Assembly (NCBI RefSeq): GCF_000344295.2
Contig: NZ_AOTD01000211.1
Location: 1 to 64,000 of the forward strand
Reading direction: 5' to 3'
DNA: 64,000 nt
DNA from: Campylobacter showae CC57C
GTDB taxonomy: Bacteria > Campylobacterota > Campylobacteria > Campylobacterales > Campylobacteraceae
The notes below the pieces were generated by a model, which worked only from the letters and a program-made list of their open reading frames with translations, did no database searches and was not told the origin of the DNA. The translations under genes were made by a program, and so were the position numbers. Shown here in pieces: positions 25,133 to 32,895 of this stretch; the stretch's first letter is position 1, and each line of letters begins with the position of its first letter.

Positions 25133-25942
25133 TTAATTTAATGGTTTTATGGATGTTATTATTTTATCTTTTATCTTTGTTAATAAATTGGCTAGTTCCC
25201 TAATATCGTCTGTCGCCTTTAGCCCATATTTATTATTTATTGTAAATAAAAAGCTTTCTATTTTTGCCCTGCTTGGCGGCTTTTTGTAGTATGCGTCCAT
25301 CTTGACGACGCCTTTTTTTATTGTAAATCTCTCGCCCGTCATCTCTGCGCCCACTGTTGAGGCGCACCCATCTTTTTTAATCTTCTCCATTTCATTTTTT
25401 AAGTCGGCTAGCACACTATCAATTTCTGTTCCGTTATCGGAAAATGGGCGACGCAAAAAATCAATAAGGTTTAATTTTAATCCTGCTTTTATTAAATCAG
25501 CGCAGGGTAAAGTGGTTTTGTTAATTAAAAAATTTATGAAGTCATCTATTATCTTAATATCTTTAATTATCTCTTTTTGGGGTTTTGTGCGGGGTTTATT
25601 TTTGTAGATAAAATCATCATAAACATAAGATAAAAAAAGTTTAGCCATTTTTGTCATTTCGTTTTTTATGGTTTCTTTTTCGCTTGGATGGTCTAAAAAA
25701 CAAAAGTAGCTTTCTGCGTCATCTAGTATATTATCAATCTCATCCCTAGATACACTCCAAAAAAAAGAGGCGTGTTTTTTGTTTGCAATTCTAAGAGCCT
25801 CAGTAATTGCAATGGCTTTAAATTTTAATTTAAAACTAATAAATGGCGTCGGGGCTTGAATTATGTTTGGTTGCATAAGCAATAAGGGCGTGCTATTGGC
25901 TAATGCGCTTTTAAGTTCATCTAATAAAATTAATCTAGCCAT
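25133..25942 (-). CDS. unknown 269-residue protein, candidate cargo gene
   Basis: 269 residues, Lys/Ile/Asn rich, helical, no signal peptide or membrane segment, and more AT-rich than the genes on either side. No motif I recognise; segments such as S-F-F-W-S-V-S-R-D-E-I-D and K-K-P-P-S-R-A-K-I-E-S may be domain edges. It abuts the integrase gene (the integrase stop lies directly before its start), in the slot where satellites and prophages often carry defence or fitness genes. That role is inference from position only. Confidence 0.6.
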   Translation of the reverse strand: MARLILLDELKSALANSTPLLLMQPNIIQAPTPFISFKLKFKAIAITEALRIANKKHASFFWSVSRDEIDNILDDAESYFCFLDHPSEKETIKNEMTKMAKLFLSYVYDDFIYKNKPRTKPQKEIIKDIKIIDDFINFLINKTTLPCADLIKAGLKLNLIDFLRRPFSDNGTEIDSVLADLKNEMEKIKKDGCASTVGAEMTGERFTIKKGVVKMDAYYKKPPSRAKIESFLFTINNKYGLKATDDIRELANLLTKIKDKIITSIKPLN

Positions 25943-27160
25943 TTATTTTCCTTTCACTTCGTCCAAATAATCGCTCCACCACTGCATAAGCTCGGCGCGC
26001 TCCTCTAGTCTTTGGCTTCTGTCGTAGATTGATTTTATTTTATTGCGCTCTCTGTGGTCTAGGCAAAGTTCTATTATTTCCGCGTCTTTGCCGTGTCGTT
26101 TGATATTTTCGTTTAGTAGCGTCGAGGCGGTCGCCCTTAGCCCGTGAAATACCGTCTCATCGCCAAAGCCTAGCCGTTTAAGTGCGTAGTTGAGCGTATT
26201 CTCGCTTAGCGGTTTTAGGCTCGTTATGTCGCTAGGAAATACAAACTCGCCCCGCCTTATCTCGTATTGAGCTTTTAAAAGCTCTTTTACTTGCCTGCTG
26301 ATCGGCACGGCGAAGTCTGCGCCCATTTTCATATCGCTAGCGGGAAATACGATGAGGTTTTTATCAAAGCTAACGTATTGCCATTTTAGCTCTCTGACGT
26401 TCGCGCTGCGTAAAAAGGTGTGTGCGCCGAATACTAACGCCTGCTTGGTGCTGTTTGAGCCTCTAAAGCCGTCAATCGCCCTTAAAAGCTCGCCTAGCCT
26501 CTCGGGGTCTGTTATCGCTCTAAAGTTCTCGCATTTTGATGTTTTAAAGGTATTGGCGAAAATAATATCCCTCGTCGGGTTATGTTCGATGTAGCCTTTA
26601 TTGACGGCTAGGTCTAAAATCTTGCGAAGTAGCCTAAACGTGCGTTTGCTCGTGTCGTGGCTTATGCCTTTTTTGGTTTCGGTCTCTTGTATGCGCTCGA
26701 TGACCTGCGCGTAGTCTCTGCGTGTTAGCGTTTTAATGTCGCCGTCTTTTAGATAGGGCATAAGGTAGTTATTTATCCGCCCCGTTTCTCTGCTTAGCGA
26801 TGAGGTGCTTTTTGTCTGCTCTTTTTCTACCCATTCGCGCGCCGCGTCCTCAAATTTAACCGCCTTTTGAGCTATCACGGCTTTTTTGATGTCCTCGCCT
26901 CGCTCTTTTAGCCTTTTTAGCTCGGTCGCTTTGGCTCTTGCTTCGGCTAGCGTGATACTAGGATACTTACCTATGATGATTTGATTGGTTTTGCGCTCCT
27001 CGTCGGCATATCTAAAAATAAAGGTCTTGCTTACGCCGTTTTTGGTCTGCGTCGCATAAACGTAGAGGTATGGAGTAGAAATATCTTTTATCCACTCTCT
27101 AGCCTTGCCGTTTTTAAGCGCATAATTTTTCAGCTGACTATCTTTCGCAAATGTCGCCAT
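25943..27160 (-). CDS. int: tyrosine recombinase (phage integrase)
   Basis: 405 residues, P4/DUF4102-type layout: an N-terminal arm-binding domain (residues ~1-90, G-K-Y-P-S-I-T-L-A-E-A-R), a core-binding SAM-like domain (~100-200), and a catalytic domain. Visible catalytic residues are R in L-R-S-A-N-V-R-E-L-K, H-G-L-R-A-T-A-S-T with the second Arg, L-D-H-R-E-R, and the nucleophile Tyr in K-S-I-Y-D-R-S. Acts at the ssrA att sites; its start lies 278 bases from the right direct repeat. Confidence 0.93.
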   Translation of the reverse strand: MATFAKDSQLKNYALKNGKAREWIKDISTPYLYVYATQTKNGVSKTFIFRYADEERKTNQIIIGKYPSITLAEARAKATELKRLKERGEDIKKAVIAQKAVKFEDAAREWVEKEQTKSTSSLSRETGRINNYLMPYLKDGDIKTLTRRDYAQVIERIQETETKKGISHDTSKRTFRLLRKILDLAVNKGYIEHNPTRDIIFANTFKTSKCENFRAITDPERLGELLRAIDGFRGSNSTKQALVFGAHTFLRSANVRELKWQYVSFDKNLIVFPASDMKMGADFAVPISRQVKELLKAQYEIRRGEFVFPSDITSLKPLSENTLNYALKRLGFGDETVFHGLRATASTLLNENIKRHGKDAEIIELCLDHRERNKIKSIYDRSQRLEERAELMQWWSDYLDEVKGK

Positions 27161-27437
27161 TTTCTCGCCTTTTTAAGTCCTTTTTAAAAAGTGGGCTAGG
27201 GTTCGGTATCTCTTTAATTCTCCACTTTAATAATGTCAAAGCGTGCGATTTTTAGGGGTTTTCACTTCGCCCGTTTTTTGAGTGTGTAAAAATCTCGGTT
27301 TTTAGTCGCCCACACTCAAAAACACACTTATTTTCTTGAAAATGTATGATATTGTATGAAATCTTATGAAATGCTAAAAGCGGCTTAAAGCTCGTATTTT
27401 CGGGCTTTTTGAAAGCTTTTGAAATCTCGTGAAAATG
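27161..27437. other. integrase upstream region beside attR
   Basis: No gene supported. Contains the integrase promoter region and short inverted words (AAAGCGGC / GCTTTT-type). The word CACACTCAAAAA recurs around 27301-27325. Probably holds integrase arm sites. Confidence 0.4.
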
Positions 27438-27456
27438 ACACTTGGTGGAAGCGAGG
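27438..27456. repeat. attR, 19-bp direct repeat within ssrA
   Basis: ACACTTGGTGGAAGCGAGG, matching 16056-16074 exactly. It spans the tmRNA 3' end (CCA at 27443-27445 on the minus strand). The element therefore supplied or preserved the last bases and left ssrA whole. Confidence 0.88.
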
Positions 27457-27800
27457 GGGATCGAACCCCTGTCCAAAAACAAACCGATCACAGCCTCTAC
27501 ACGCTTAGCAAAAGTGAAAATTTCATCTAAAAGGGCTCACTTTCCAAAACCTTATTTTAGACTAAGACAAGATTTCGGCTAGCAGCTCGTCAGGCCGCCA
27601 ACCTACGCTAGCTAGGGTTACTCGCCGTTATCTTAGCTAGTATCGGACTAGGCGAGGCTCAACTGAACTTACGCAGCTTTAGCGTAAGCAGGAGCGTAGT
27701 TAACGTTGTTTGCGTTTAAATTTATTTGAGCTTTTTACGCTTTGCTCAAAGCGACGTGCCACCGTGACCGCTCTGCTCCTGTCGAAGCCAAGTCGCTCCC
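27443..27800 (-). ncRNA. ssrA: tmRNA (SsrA)
   Basis: 358-nt transfer-messenger RNA that frees stalled ribosomes and tags their products. The 5' end GGGAGCGACTTGGCTTCGACA pairs over 7 bp with the 3' CGCTTCC before the encoded ACCA. The T arm is GGGGTTCGATCCCC. The tag frame (27713 down to 27669) reads ANNVNYAPAYAKAA then TAA, close to the Campylobacter jejuni tag. Acts with SmpB and Ala-tRNA synthetase. Serves as attachment gene for the element. Confidence 0.97.
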
Positions 27801-27841
27801 GTAAGAATAGGCTAAAATTAGCCTTGTTTTAAAGGTTGTGG

Positions 27842-27847
27842 ATTATA
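27842..27847 (-). promoter_or_regulatory. -10 box of ssrA
   Basis: TATAAT on the minus strand, 42 bases before the mature 5' end. Between them lies a short palindrome (AAGGCTAATTTTAGCCTT), presumably part of the precursor leader that RNase P removes. Confidence 0.6.
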
Positions 27848-27866
27848 TTATTTTTTGTATTTTTTG

Positions 27867-28274
27867 TCAAACGTCTAGTTTTTGGGGGATTTTTACGATG
27901 TTTGCATCTAAAACCCCGAAAAACTCCGCATCGGTTTCTATATCGTTTTTGTATTTTTCAAACTGATCGCTCACCAAAAGCAACCAGTCTACAAAATCGT
28001 CATTTGCGGGCCCTTGCAGCTCTCTAGCCTCGCCGCAAATTTCCTCTGCTAATGTCGTTAGTTTAAATATCGGATTGAGCTTCATAAAGCTCGAGGCGGA
28101 TTTTATGTTGTGAAAAATTCTAAAAAGCTCGTTGATGTTGGCGTTATATCTATCGTTTCTAGCTAGCCCGATGATGAGAGGTTCCATCAGGTCGCACATC
28201 AAGGAGTAATGCGACAAAAACTCCTCCACAATATCGTAAGAGTAGTCTATCTCGAGGCTTTTTAGTATTCCCAT
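27867..28274 (-). CDS. HPt-domain phosphotransfer protein
   Basis: 135 residues, all helical. F-R-I-F-H-N-I-K-S-A-S-S-F is the phosphoacceptor signature of histidine phosphotransfer domains (His at about residue 55), followed by L-T-T-L-A-E-E. It would relay phosphate between a hybrid sensor kinase and a response regulator; no partner lies nearby. Monocistronic and divergent from panB. Confidence 0.8.
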   Translation of the reverse strand: MGILKSLEIDYSYDIVEEFLSHYSLMCDLMEPLIIGLARNDRYNANINELFRIFHNIKSASSFMKLNPIFKLTTLAEEICGEARELQGPANDDFVDWLLLVSDQFEKYKNDIETDAEFFGVLDANIVKIPQKLDV

Positions 28275-28359
28275 TTATTTTCCTTAAAATTGTTGGCCTG
28301 ATTGTATCATTTTTTTGATAAAATTAAAAATAAAATACCTAAATTTAAGGATGAAATTT

Positions 28360-29163
28360 ATGTTAAAAAATGACAAAAAAGTTACAATTTATGATATAAT
28401 TAATAAAAAGGGTGTAGAGCCTATCGTTATGATCACGGCTTACGACGCTCTTTTTGCACGGCTTTTTGATGATTACGTCGACATTATCTTAGTGGGCGAC
28501 AGTCTAAATATGAGTTTTAACGGCAAAAAAGACACGCTAAGCCTAAAAATGGACGATGCGCTTTATCACGTTAAGGCCGTTTTGCAGGGCGTAAAGCGCG
28601 CTTTTGTCGTGGCCGATATGCCATTTGGCAGCTATCAGGATGAAAAATCCGCGTTAAAAAACGCGACTAAATTTATCAAAGCCGGTGCGGACGCAGTCAA
28701 ATTTGAAGGCGGTTTAAAAGCCGCTCCTATCGTAAAAAGGCTAGTGGGCGAGGGTATAAACGTGATGGCCCACATCGGACTCATGCCTCAGTTTGTGCGA
28801 AAAGAGGGCGGCTACAAGATAAAAGGACGTAGCGAGGCTGACGAAGCACGCTTGATCGAGGAGGCAAAAGCTCTCGAGCGTGCTGGAGCGTTCTCGGCCG
28901 TGGTCGAGGGTACGTTAAGTCCGGTTGCGGCAAAGGTCGCAAAAAGCGTGCAGATGCCTATCATCGGTATCGGCGCGGGTATCGACGTGGACGGACAGGT
29001 GCTCGTGTGGAGCGATATGCTCGGGTTTTTCGACGAGTTTAAGCCTAAATTCGTAAAGCGCTATCTCGACGGTGCAAATTTGGTGCGAACTGCGGTAGAA
29101 GCCTATGCTTGTGAGGTTAGAGAAAAGACCTTCCCGAGCAAGGAGTTCGAGTATAAATTTTAG
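28360..29163 (+). CDS. panB: 3-methyl-2-oxobutanoate hydroxymethyltransferase
   Basis: 267 residues from the ATG at 28360; the ATG at 28351 overlaps the AAGGA ribosome site and is unlikely. First step of pantothenate synthesis: ketopantoate from alpha-ketoisovalerate and methylene-THF. Motifs: MITAYDALFARL, VGDSLNMSFNG (metal-binding Asp), VADMPFGSYQ, AVKFEGG, MAHIGLMPQ, VVEGTL (catalytic Glu) and IGIGAG. Alone, without panC/panD next to it. Confidence 0.94.
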   Translation: MLKNDKKVTIYDIINKKGVEPIVMITAYDALFARLFDDYVDIILVGDSLNMSFNGKKDTLSLKMDDALYHVKAVLQGVKRAFVVADMPFGSYQDEKSALKNATKFIKAGADAVKFEGGLKAAPIVKRLVGEGINVMAHIGLMPQFVRKEGGYKIKGRSEADEARLIEEAKALERAGAFSAVVEGTLSPVAAKVAKSVQMPIIGIGAGIDVDGQVLVWSDMLGFFDEFKPKFVKRYLDGANLVRTAVEAYACEVREKTFPSKEFEYKF

Positions 29164-29280
29164 CTTGTTTCGAGCAAATCTCGTCGGCGGGGCAAATTTG
29201 ATCATCCGGTAAAAGGTGGCAAATTTGGTCCTTAGGCGTTAAATTTGATGAACGGAGGTTGGTTTAAAATTTACCCGTTC

Positions 29281-29298
29281 CCCGTCAAATTTGACGGG
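29281..29298. repeat. 18-bp perfect palindrome
   Basis: CCCGTCAAATTTGACGGG between panB and the Sel1 protein gene, built around the genome's abundant CAAATTTG word. It could be a weak transcription stop for panB. Confidence 0.5.
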
Positions 29299-29346
29299 CA
29301 AATTTAGCTATCAAAACAAGACTGGATTGAAAACGAGGAGCGAGTT

Positions 29347-30234
29347 TTGAAAATTTTATTGATTTTAGCGACGTTTTTTAGCGCACTAGCGGCTTCAAAT
29401 CCGAATTTTGGGCTAGGCATCGACAGTCTTGGCGAGCAAAGCGAGCAAGCGCAGAACGAGAAGCGATTTTCTAAGCGCGAGGAGGCCGCTAGACAGGCTA
29501 TCGAAAATGCCGACTATGACGCAGCTTTTAAGATTTTATCGCCGCTTTGCCAGGAGGGCGACGCGATGAGCTGCGCGGCGCTGGGTAGTATGCATTTTAG
29601 CGGGCTAGGAGCCCAGAAAAGCAACGAAAAAGCCGAGCTTTTCTTTGAAAAATCTTGCGAGCTGGGAAATGGCACGGGGTGCTTTGATCTGGCGCTTTTA
29701 AACGTCAAGGAGGTTTTTGGCGCCAAGGATGAAAATAAAATATTTCGCCTCTACGAAAAAGGCTGCGAGCTAGGCTCTGAAGCGGCTTGCAACAACCTCG
29801 GCCTCATCTACGAATCACAAAACGATCTCAAAAAGTCCGTAAATTTATACGCCAAAGCGTGCAGGAAATTTGACGGCGCGGGCTGCTACAACTACGGCAG
29901 GATGATGCACGAGGGTCTTGGAGCGGAGCGCGATCTAGCAAGCGCGTACAAGGCTTTTGACACCTCGTGCTACATGAAAAACGCGCTTGGCTGCTATGCC
30001 CTGGGCTACGTTTATGAGCACGCGCAGGGTGTGGAGTTCGCGGTTTATGACGCGTACGACGGCTATTCGCGCGCTTGCAAGCTCGGCAACGACGACGGCT
30101 GCAGGGCGCTCGGTTTTGAAAACTACGAAAAAAATATTGAAATTTACGAAAAATTCGAGTCTATCGCGGAGGGGTGTAAATTTGGCAACGATAGCGATTG
30201 CAAGCTTTTAAAAGCGAGGATAGCGGAGTTTTAA
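29347..30234 (+). CDS. secreted Sel1-repeat (Hcp-like) protein
   Basis: 295 residues from a TTG start at 29347, chosen because GAGGAG stands at the right distance and the signal peptide (K-I-L-L-I-L-A-T-F-F-S-A-L-A-A-S) begins at once. About six Sel1-type repeats with paired Cys (G-D-A-M-S-C-A-A-L-G, G-N-G-T-G-C-F-D-L-A, G-S-E-A-A-C-N-N-L-G, and so on). Periplasmic; partner unknown. A more divergent relative of the protein at 2157-2729. Confidence 0.78.
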   Translation: MKILLILATFFSALAASNPNFGLGIDSLGEQSEQAQNEKRFSKREEAARQAIENADYDAAFKILSPLCQEGDAMSCAALGSMHFSGLGAQKSNEKAELFFEKSCELGNGTGCFDLALLNVKEVFGAKDENKIFRLYEKGCELGSEAACNNLGLIYESQNDLKKSVNLYAKACRKFDGAGCYNYGRMMHEGLGAERDLASAYKAFDTSCYMKNALGCYALGYVYEHAQGVEFAVYDAYDGYSRACKLGNDDGCRALGFENYEKNIEIYEKFESIAEGCKFGNDSDCKLLKARIAEF

Positions 30235-30296
30235 GCTCGGGCTGATTTTCGGCGACGCTCGGCCGTTTTTCTGTCAAATTTAAGCTGATTTTTGAG

Positions 30297-30325
30297 ATTT
30301 ATCCGCTTCGGCGAGGCGGATAAAT
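30297..30325 (+). terminator. hairpin downstream of the Sel1 protein gene
   Basis: Ten-base-pair stem ATTTATCCGC / GCGGATAAAT with a 9-nt loop, 63 bases after the stop. No strong T-run. Confidence 0.45.
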
Positions 30326-30533
30326 TTAAGCTTTGTTTGATTTTAAAACCCTAGCCTTTACGGCGCCAAATTTGACGCTACCGTCTTAAATTTGCTTTTT
30401 TTATTCAAATTTAATCACCTCATCTCCCAAATTTACTGTCGAACTCCGAGTCAAATTTAAACAAAGCTCAAAGCCAAAACTTACCCAAATTTTTGTAAAA
30501 TGCGGCAAATTTACGAAAAACAGAGCCGAAAAA

Positions 30534-31553
30534 ATGGATAGAATAGTCGAAATAGAAAAAATAAGCTTCGAGAACGATTTTGAGGTGTCGCTGCGCCCCA
30601 CGCGCTTTGAGGACTATATCGGGCAGGAAAAAATCAAGCAAAATTTAGGCGTATTTATAAAGGCTGCCAAAAAGCGCGGCGAGTGCCTGGACCACGTGCT
30701 TTTCTACGGACCGCCGGGCCTTGGCAAGACGACGCTGGCGCACATCATCGCAAACGAAATGGGTGTGAGTATCAAGATGACGGCCGCACCCATGATAGAA
30801 AAAAGCGGCGATCTGGCGGCGGTGCTAACAAATTTACAAGAGGGCGACGTGCTGTTTATCGACGAGATACACCGCCTAAGCCCCGCGATCGAGGAGGTGC
30901 TGTATCCCGCGATGGAGGACTTTCGCCTGGATATCATTATAGGCTCCGGTCCTGCGGCGCAGACTATCAAGATCGACCTGCCTAAATTTACGCTCATCGG
31001 CGCTACGACGCGCGCGGGTATGATTTCAGCACCTCTGCGAGATAGATTTGGCATGGATTTTAGGCTGCAGTTCTACACCCGTGAGGAGCTGGCTCGTATC
31101 GTGCAGATCGCCTCGGTAAAGCTCGGAAAAGAGTGCGAAAAGGCCGCAGCTCTCGAGGTCGCTGCTCGCTCGCGCGCTACGCCTAGGATCGCACTGCGGC
31201 TGTTAAAGCGCATAAGAGATTTTGCCGAGGTAAACGACGAAGCTATCATCTCGCAACCTCGTGCCAAAGAGGCTTTGGACGCGCTTGGCGTAAACGACAT
31301 CGGTTTTGACGAGATGGATATCAAGTATCTAGAGATCCTGCTCGCCGCCAAGCGCCGCCCGATGGGGCTAAGCACGATCGCGGCGGCTCTAAGCGAGGAC
31401 GAGGGCACGGTCGAGGACGTGATCGAGCCCTATCTGCTCGCTAACGGCTACATCGAGCGCACGGCAAAAGGCAGGCTAGCTAGCGCCAAAGCCTACGAGG
31501 TGTTTAAGCTCAAATTTGACGGCAATGCGCAAAAAGGATTGTTTGAGGATTGA
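30534..31553 (+). CDS. ruvB: Holliday junction branch migration ATPase RuvB
   Basis: 339 residues, normal length. AAA+ motor that drives branch migration with RuvA. Opens with the typical L-R-P-x-x-F-x-D-Y-I-G-Q segment, Walker [12 protein letters not shown], Walker [11 protein letters not shown], sensor 1 IGATTRAG, arginine finger region L-R-D-R-F-G, and a C-terminal winged helix ([14 protein letters not shown]). The ATG has no strong ribosome site. Monocistronic here. Confidence 0.96.
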   Translation: MDRIVEIEKISFENDFEVSLRPTRFEDYIGQEKIKQNLGVFIKAAKKRGECLDHVLFYGPPGLGKTTLAHIIANEMGVSIKMTAAPMIEKSGDLAAVLTNLQEGDVLFIDEIHRLSPAIEEVLYPAMEDFRLDIIIGSGPAAQTIKIDLPKFTLIGATTRAGMISAPLRDRFGMDFRLQFYTREELARIVQIASVKLGKECEKAAALEVAARSRATPRIALRLLKRIRDFAEVNDEAIISQPRAKEALDALGVNDIGFDEMDIKYLEILLAAKRRPMGLSTIAAALSEDEGTVEDVIEPYLLANGYIERTAKGRLASAKAYEVFKLKFDGNAQKGLFED

Positions 31554-31884
31554 GGTGGGAAACTGGGCTCAACCATAAATTTTAATCGTCAAATTTTAAT
31601 CGCTTTTTTGCTCGGGATTTTATCTCGGGTTTAAATTTAACGAGCATAAAAATCGTCGTCGTTTGCGCGCGTGTCAAATTTGATCGTATTTTTGTTGAAA
31701 ATTAAGAGGGGCGTGAATTTAGCCGCTACGAAATTTTGTCAATTTTAAAACGAAAGTCGTAGGTTTGGTAAAATTTGAGCGAAAATCGCGCGAAAATTTG
31801 ATTTTATTTACGGCTTGGAATCGTGCGATGGGGTGGTAAATTTCGGCGCAAAAGCAAAAACCCAAAGCGCCGAAATTTGAAATT
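31554..31884. other. gene-free stretch after ruvB
   Basis: 331 bases with many AAATTT words and no coding frame or clear hairpin. It separates convergent ruvB and a small lipoprotein gene. Confidence 0.5.
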
Positions 31885-32328
31885 TTATCTAAAACTAAAC
31901 GACCAAGTGCCTTTATTTGTCTCAATCTGCGTTTCTAGAGGATCGCAGTTTACGCTAATTCCGCTTTTCTCTCCAAAATTAAGCTCAAGCGCATTATCCT
32001 TGCCGTATTTATCGTAAAAATCCGGTATAGCTAGAGTTTCGATCATTTCGTGTTTTTTAGCGTCATTTACAACCACGCTGTATTTATCCTTCCTAGCAAT
32101 AAACCTAAAAGAATATTTATTATCTTTAGATGTTTTATACCAAAATGCAGGACAGTTTCCCCTGTTTACAATCAGTCCATATATCCTAAGTCCGTCTTCT
32201 AGCGAGGTTATGATAACCGCTCCTCCTCTAACCTGCACCTCAAGAGGCGCCTCATCCGCCGCCTTTGCTCCTTCGCTGCCGCAGCCTATGAGTATCGCCG
32301 CAGCTAACGCTAAACTTAGCTTCGTCAT
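31885..32328 (-). CDS. small lipoprotein, unknown
   Basis: 147 residues with a lipoprotein signal peptide; lipobox L-I-G-C at about residue 16. The mature part has a beta-rich pattern (LEVQVRGGAVIITS, F-R-F-I-A-R-K-D-K-Y-S-V-V-V) and two Cys (G-N-C-P-A-F and V-N-C-D-P) that may form a disulfide. Its start overlaps the stop of the preceding 97-residue gene by 4 nt, so the two are made together. No known family. Confidence 0.7.
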   Translation of the reverse strand: MTKLSLALAAAILIGCGSEGAKAADEAPLEVQVRGGAVIITSLEDGLRIYGLIVNRGNCPAFWYKTSKDNKYSFRFIARKDKYSVVVNDAKKHEMIETLAIPDFYDKYGKDNALELNFGEKSGISVNCDPLETQIETNKGTWSFSFR

Positions 32329-32618
32329 TTGTCTTCTCCTTTTAGTTTTTTGATAGCTTCTTTTCTTTGCCCGTCTTTGGGCTCGCCAAGGCTAGGTAAA
32401 GTTTCTAAAAGCCCTGCAGCAAGCTCCTCGGAAATCAAAAAATAGCAAGGATCGCCGCTTCTAGTAACGGGATAGCCGTTTTTGCCCTCCATGGAGCTTT
32501 TCCACCTCATACCTACGCGCCAGCCGCCCATACTACCGCTAAAACCATAAACAACCTCAAAGTCACCCTTTTCGTAAAACGTTTCGGGCTTAACGTCAAA
32601 CGGATAAAAACCGCTCAT
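32325..32618 (-). CDS. 97-residue protein, unknown
   Basis: Soluble protein without signal peptide, Gly- and Trp-containing (V-V-Y-G-F-S-G-S-M-G-G-W-R-V-G-M-R-W) with a basic end. Strong ribosome site (AAAGGAGATTAATG). It heads a two-gene unit with the lipoprotein. A C9 tract (G9 on its own strand) lies 38-46 bases before its start, where slippage could alter expression. Confidence 0.65.
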   Translation of the reverse strand: MSGFYPFDVKPETFYEKGDFEVVYGFSGSMGGWRVGMRWKSSMEGKNGYPVTRSGDPCYFLISEELAAGLLETLPSLGEPKDGQRKEAIKKLKGEDK

Positions 32619-32655
32619 TAATCTCCTTTAAATGAAATACAAAAAGGCATTCTAT

Positions 32656-32664
32656 CCCCCCCCC
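32656..32664 (-). repeat. homopolymer tract, G9 on the minus strand
   Basis: Nine C on the plus strand between the 97-residue gene (start 32618) and its upstream DNA. An AGGAGG and short frame lie further upstream on the same strand. Candidate slippage site. Confidence 0.8.
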
Positions 32665-32895
32665 TTAAAAACCAATTAATCTTGCACTCAAATTTGCCTC
32701 CTAATTTTTCTCTTAAGCTTGCCGGATCCGACCAAAAATAGCGTTAAATTTGCCGTATGCGCTTAGATGTCCGCCGCTGTCCCGCGCGCATCTAAATTTA
32801 CGCCTGATTTACCCAGCCGTGCCAAAGCCGCCGCACACCTGCCCGTCTGCAAAACCCCGCAAAATCTGATATAATAAGCCCCTCAAAGGAAAAAA

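Larger units (their letters stand above)
16056..27456. mobile_element. 11.4-kb integrated phage-satellite-like element in ssrA
   Basis: Bounded by 19-bp direct repeats 11,382 bp apart, the right one inside intact ssrA. The integrase lies at the ssrA end, as in many tmRNA-site islands. Nearly all genes run on the minus strand in tightly overlapping groups: integrase, unknown 269-aa gene, AlpA-like, small proteins, KilAC antirepressor, frameshifted Rep-like gene, PemK/MazF-like toxin, then (left of a 1.4-kb non-coding region and a divergent HTH gene) more small proteins, a HTH, a terminase-small-like gene, a head-tail-like gene and a toxin-antitoxin pair. No large terminase, portal, capsid, tail or lysis gene is visible. 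That set suits a satellite using a helper phage, or a decayed prophage. Confidence 0.85.

Noticed and set aside
27252-27491. 79-codon minus-strand frame over attR
   Set aside because: Overlaps the tmRNA 3' end; no coding signal.
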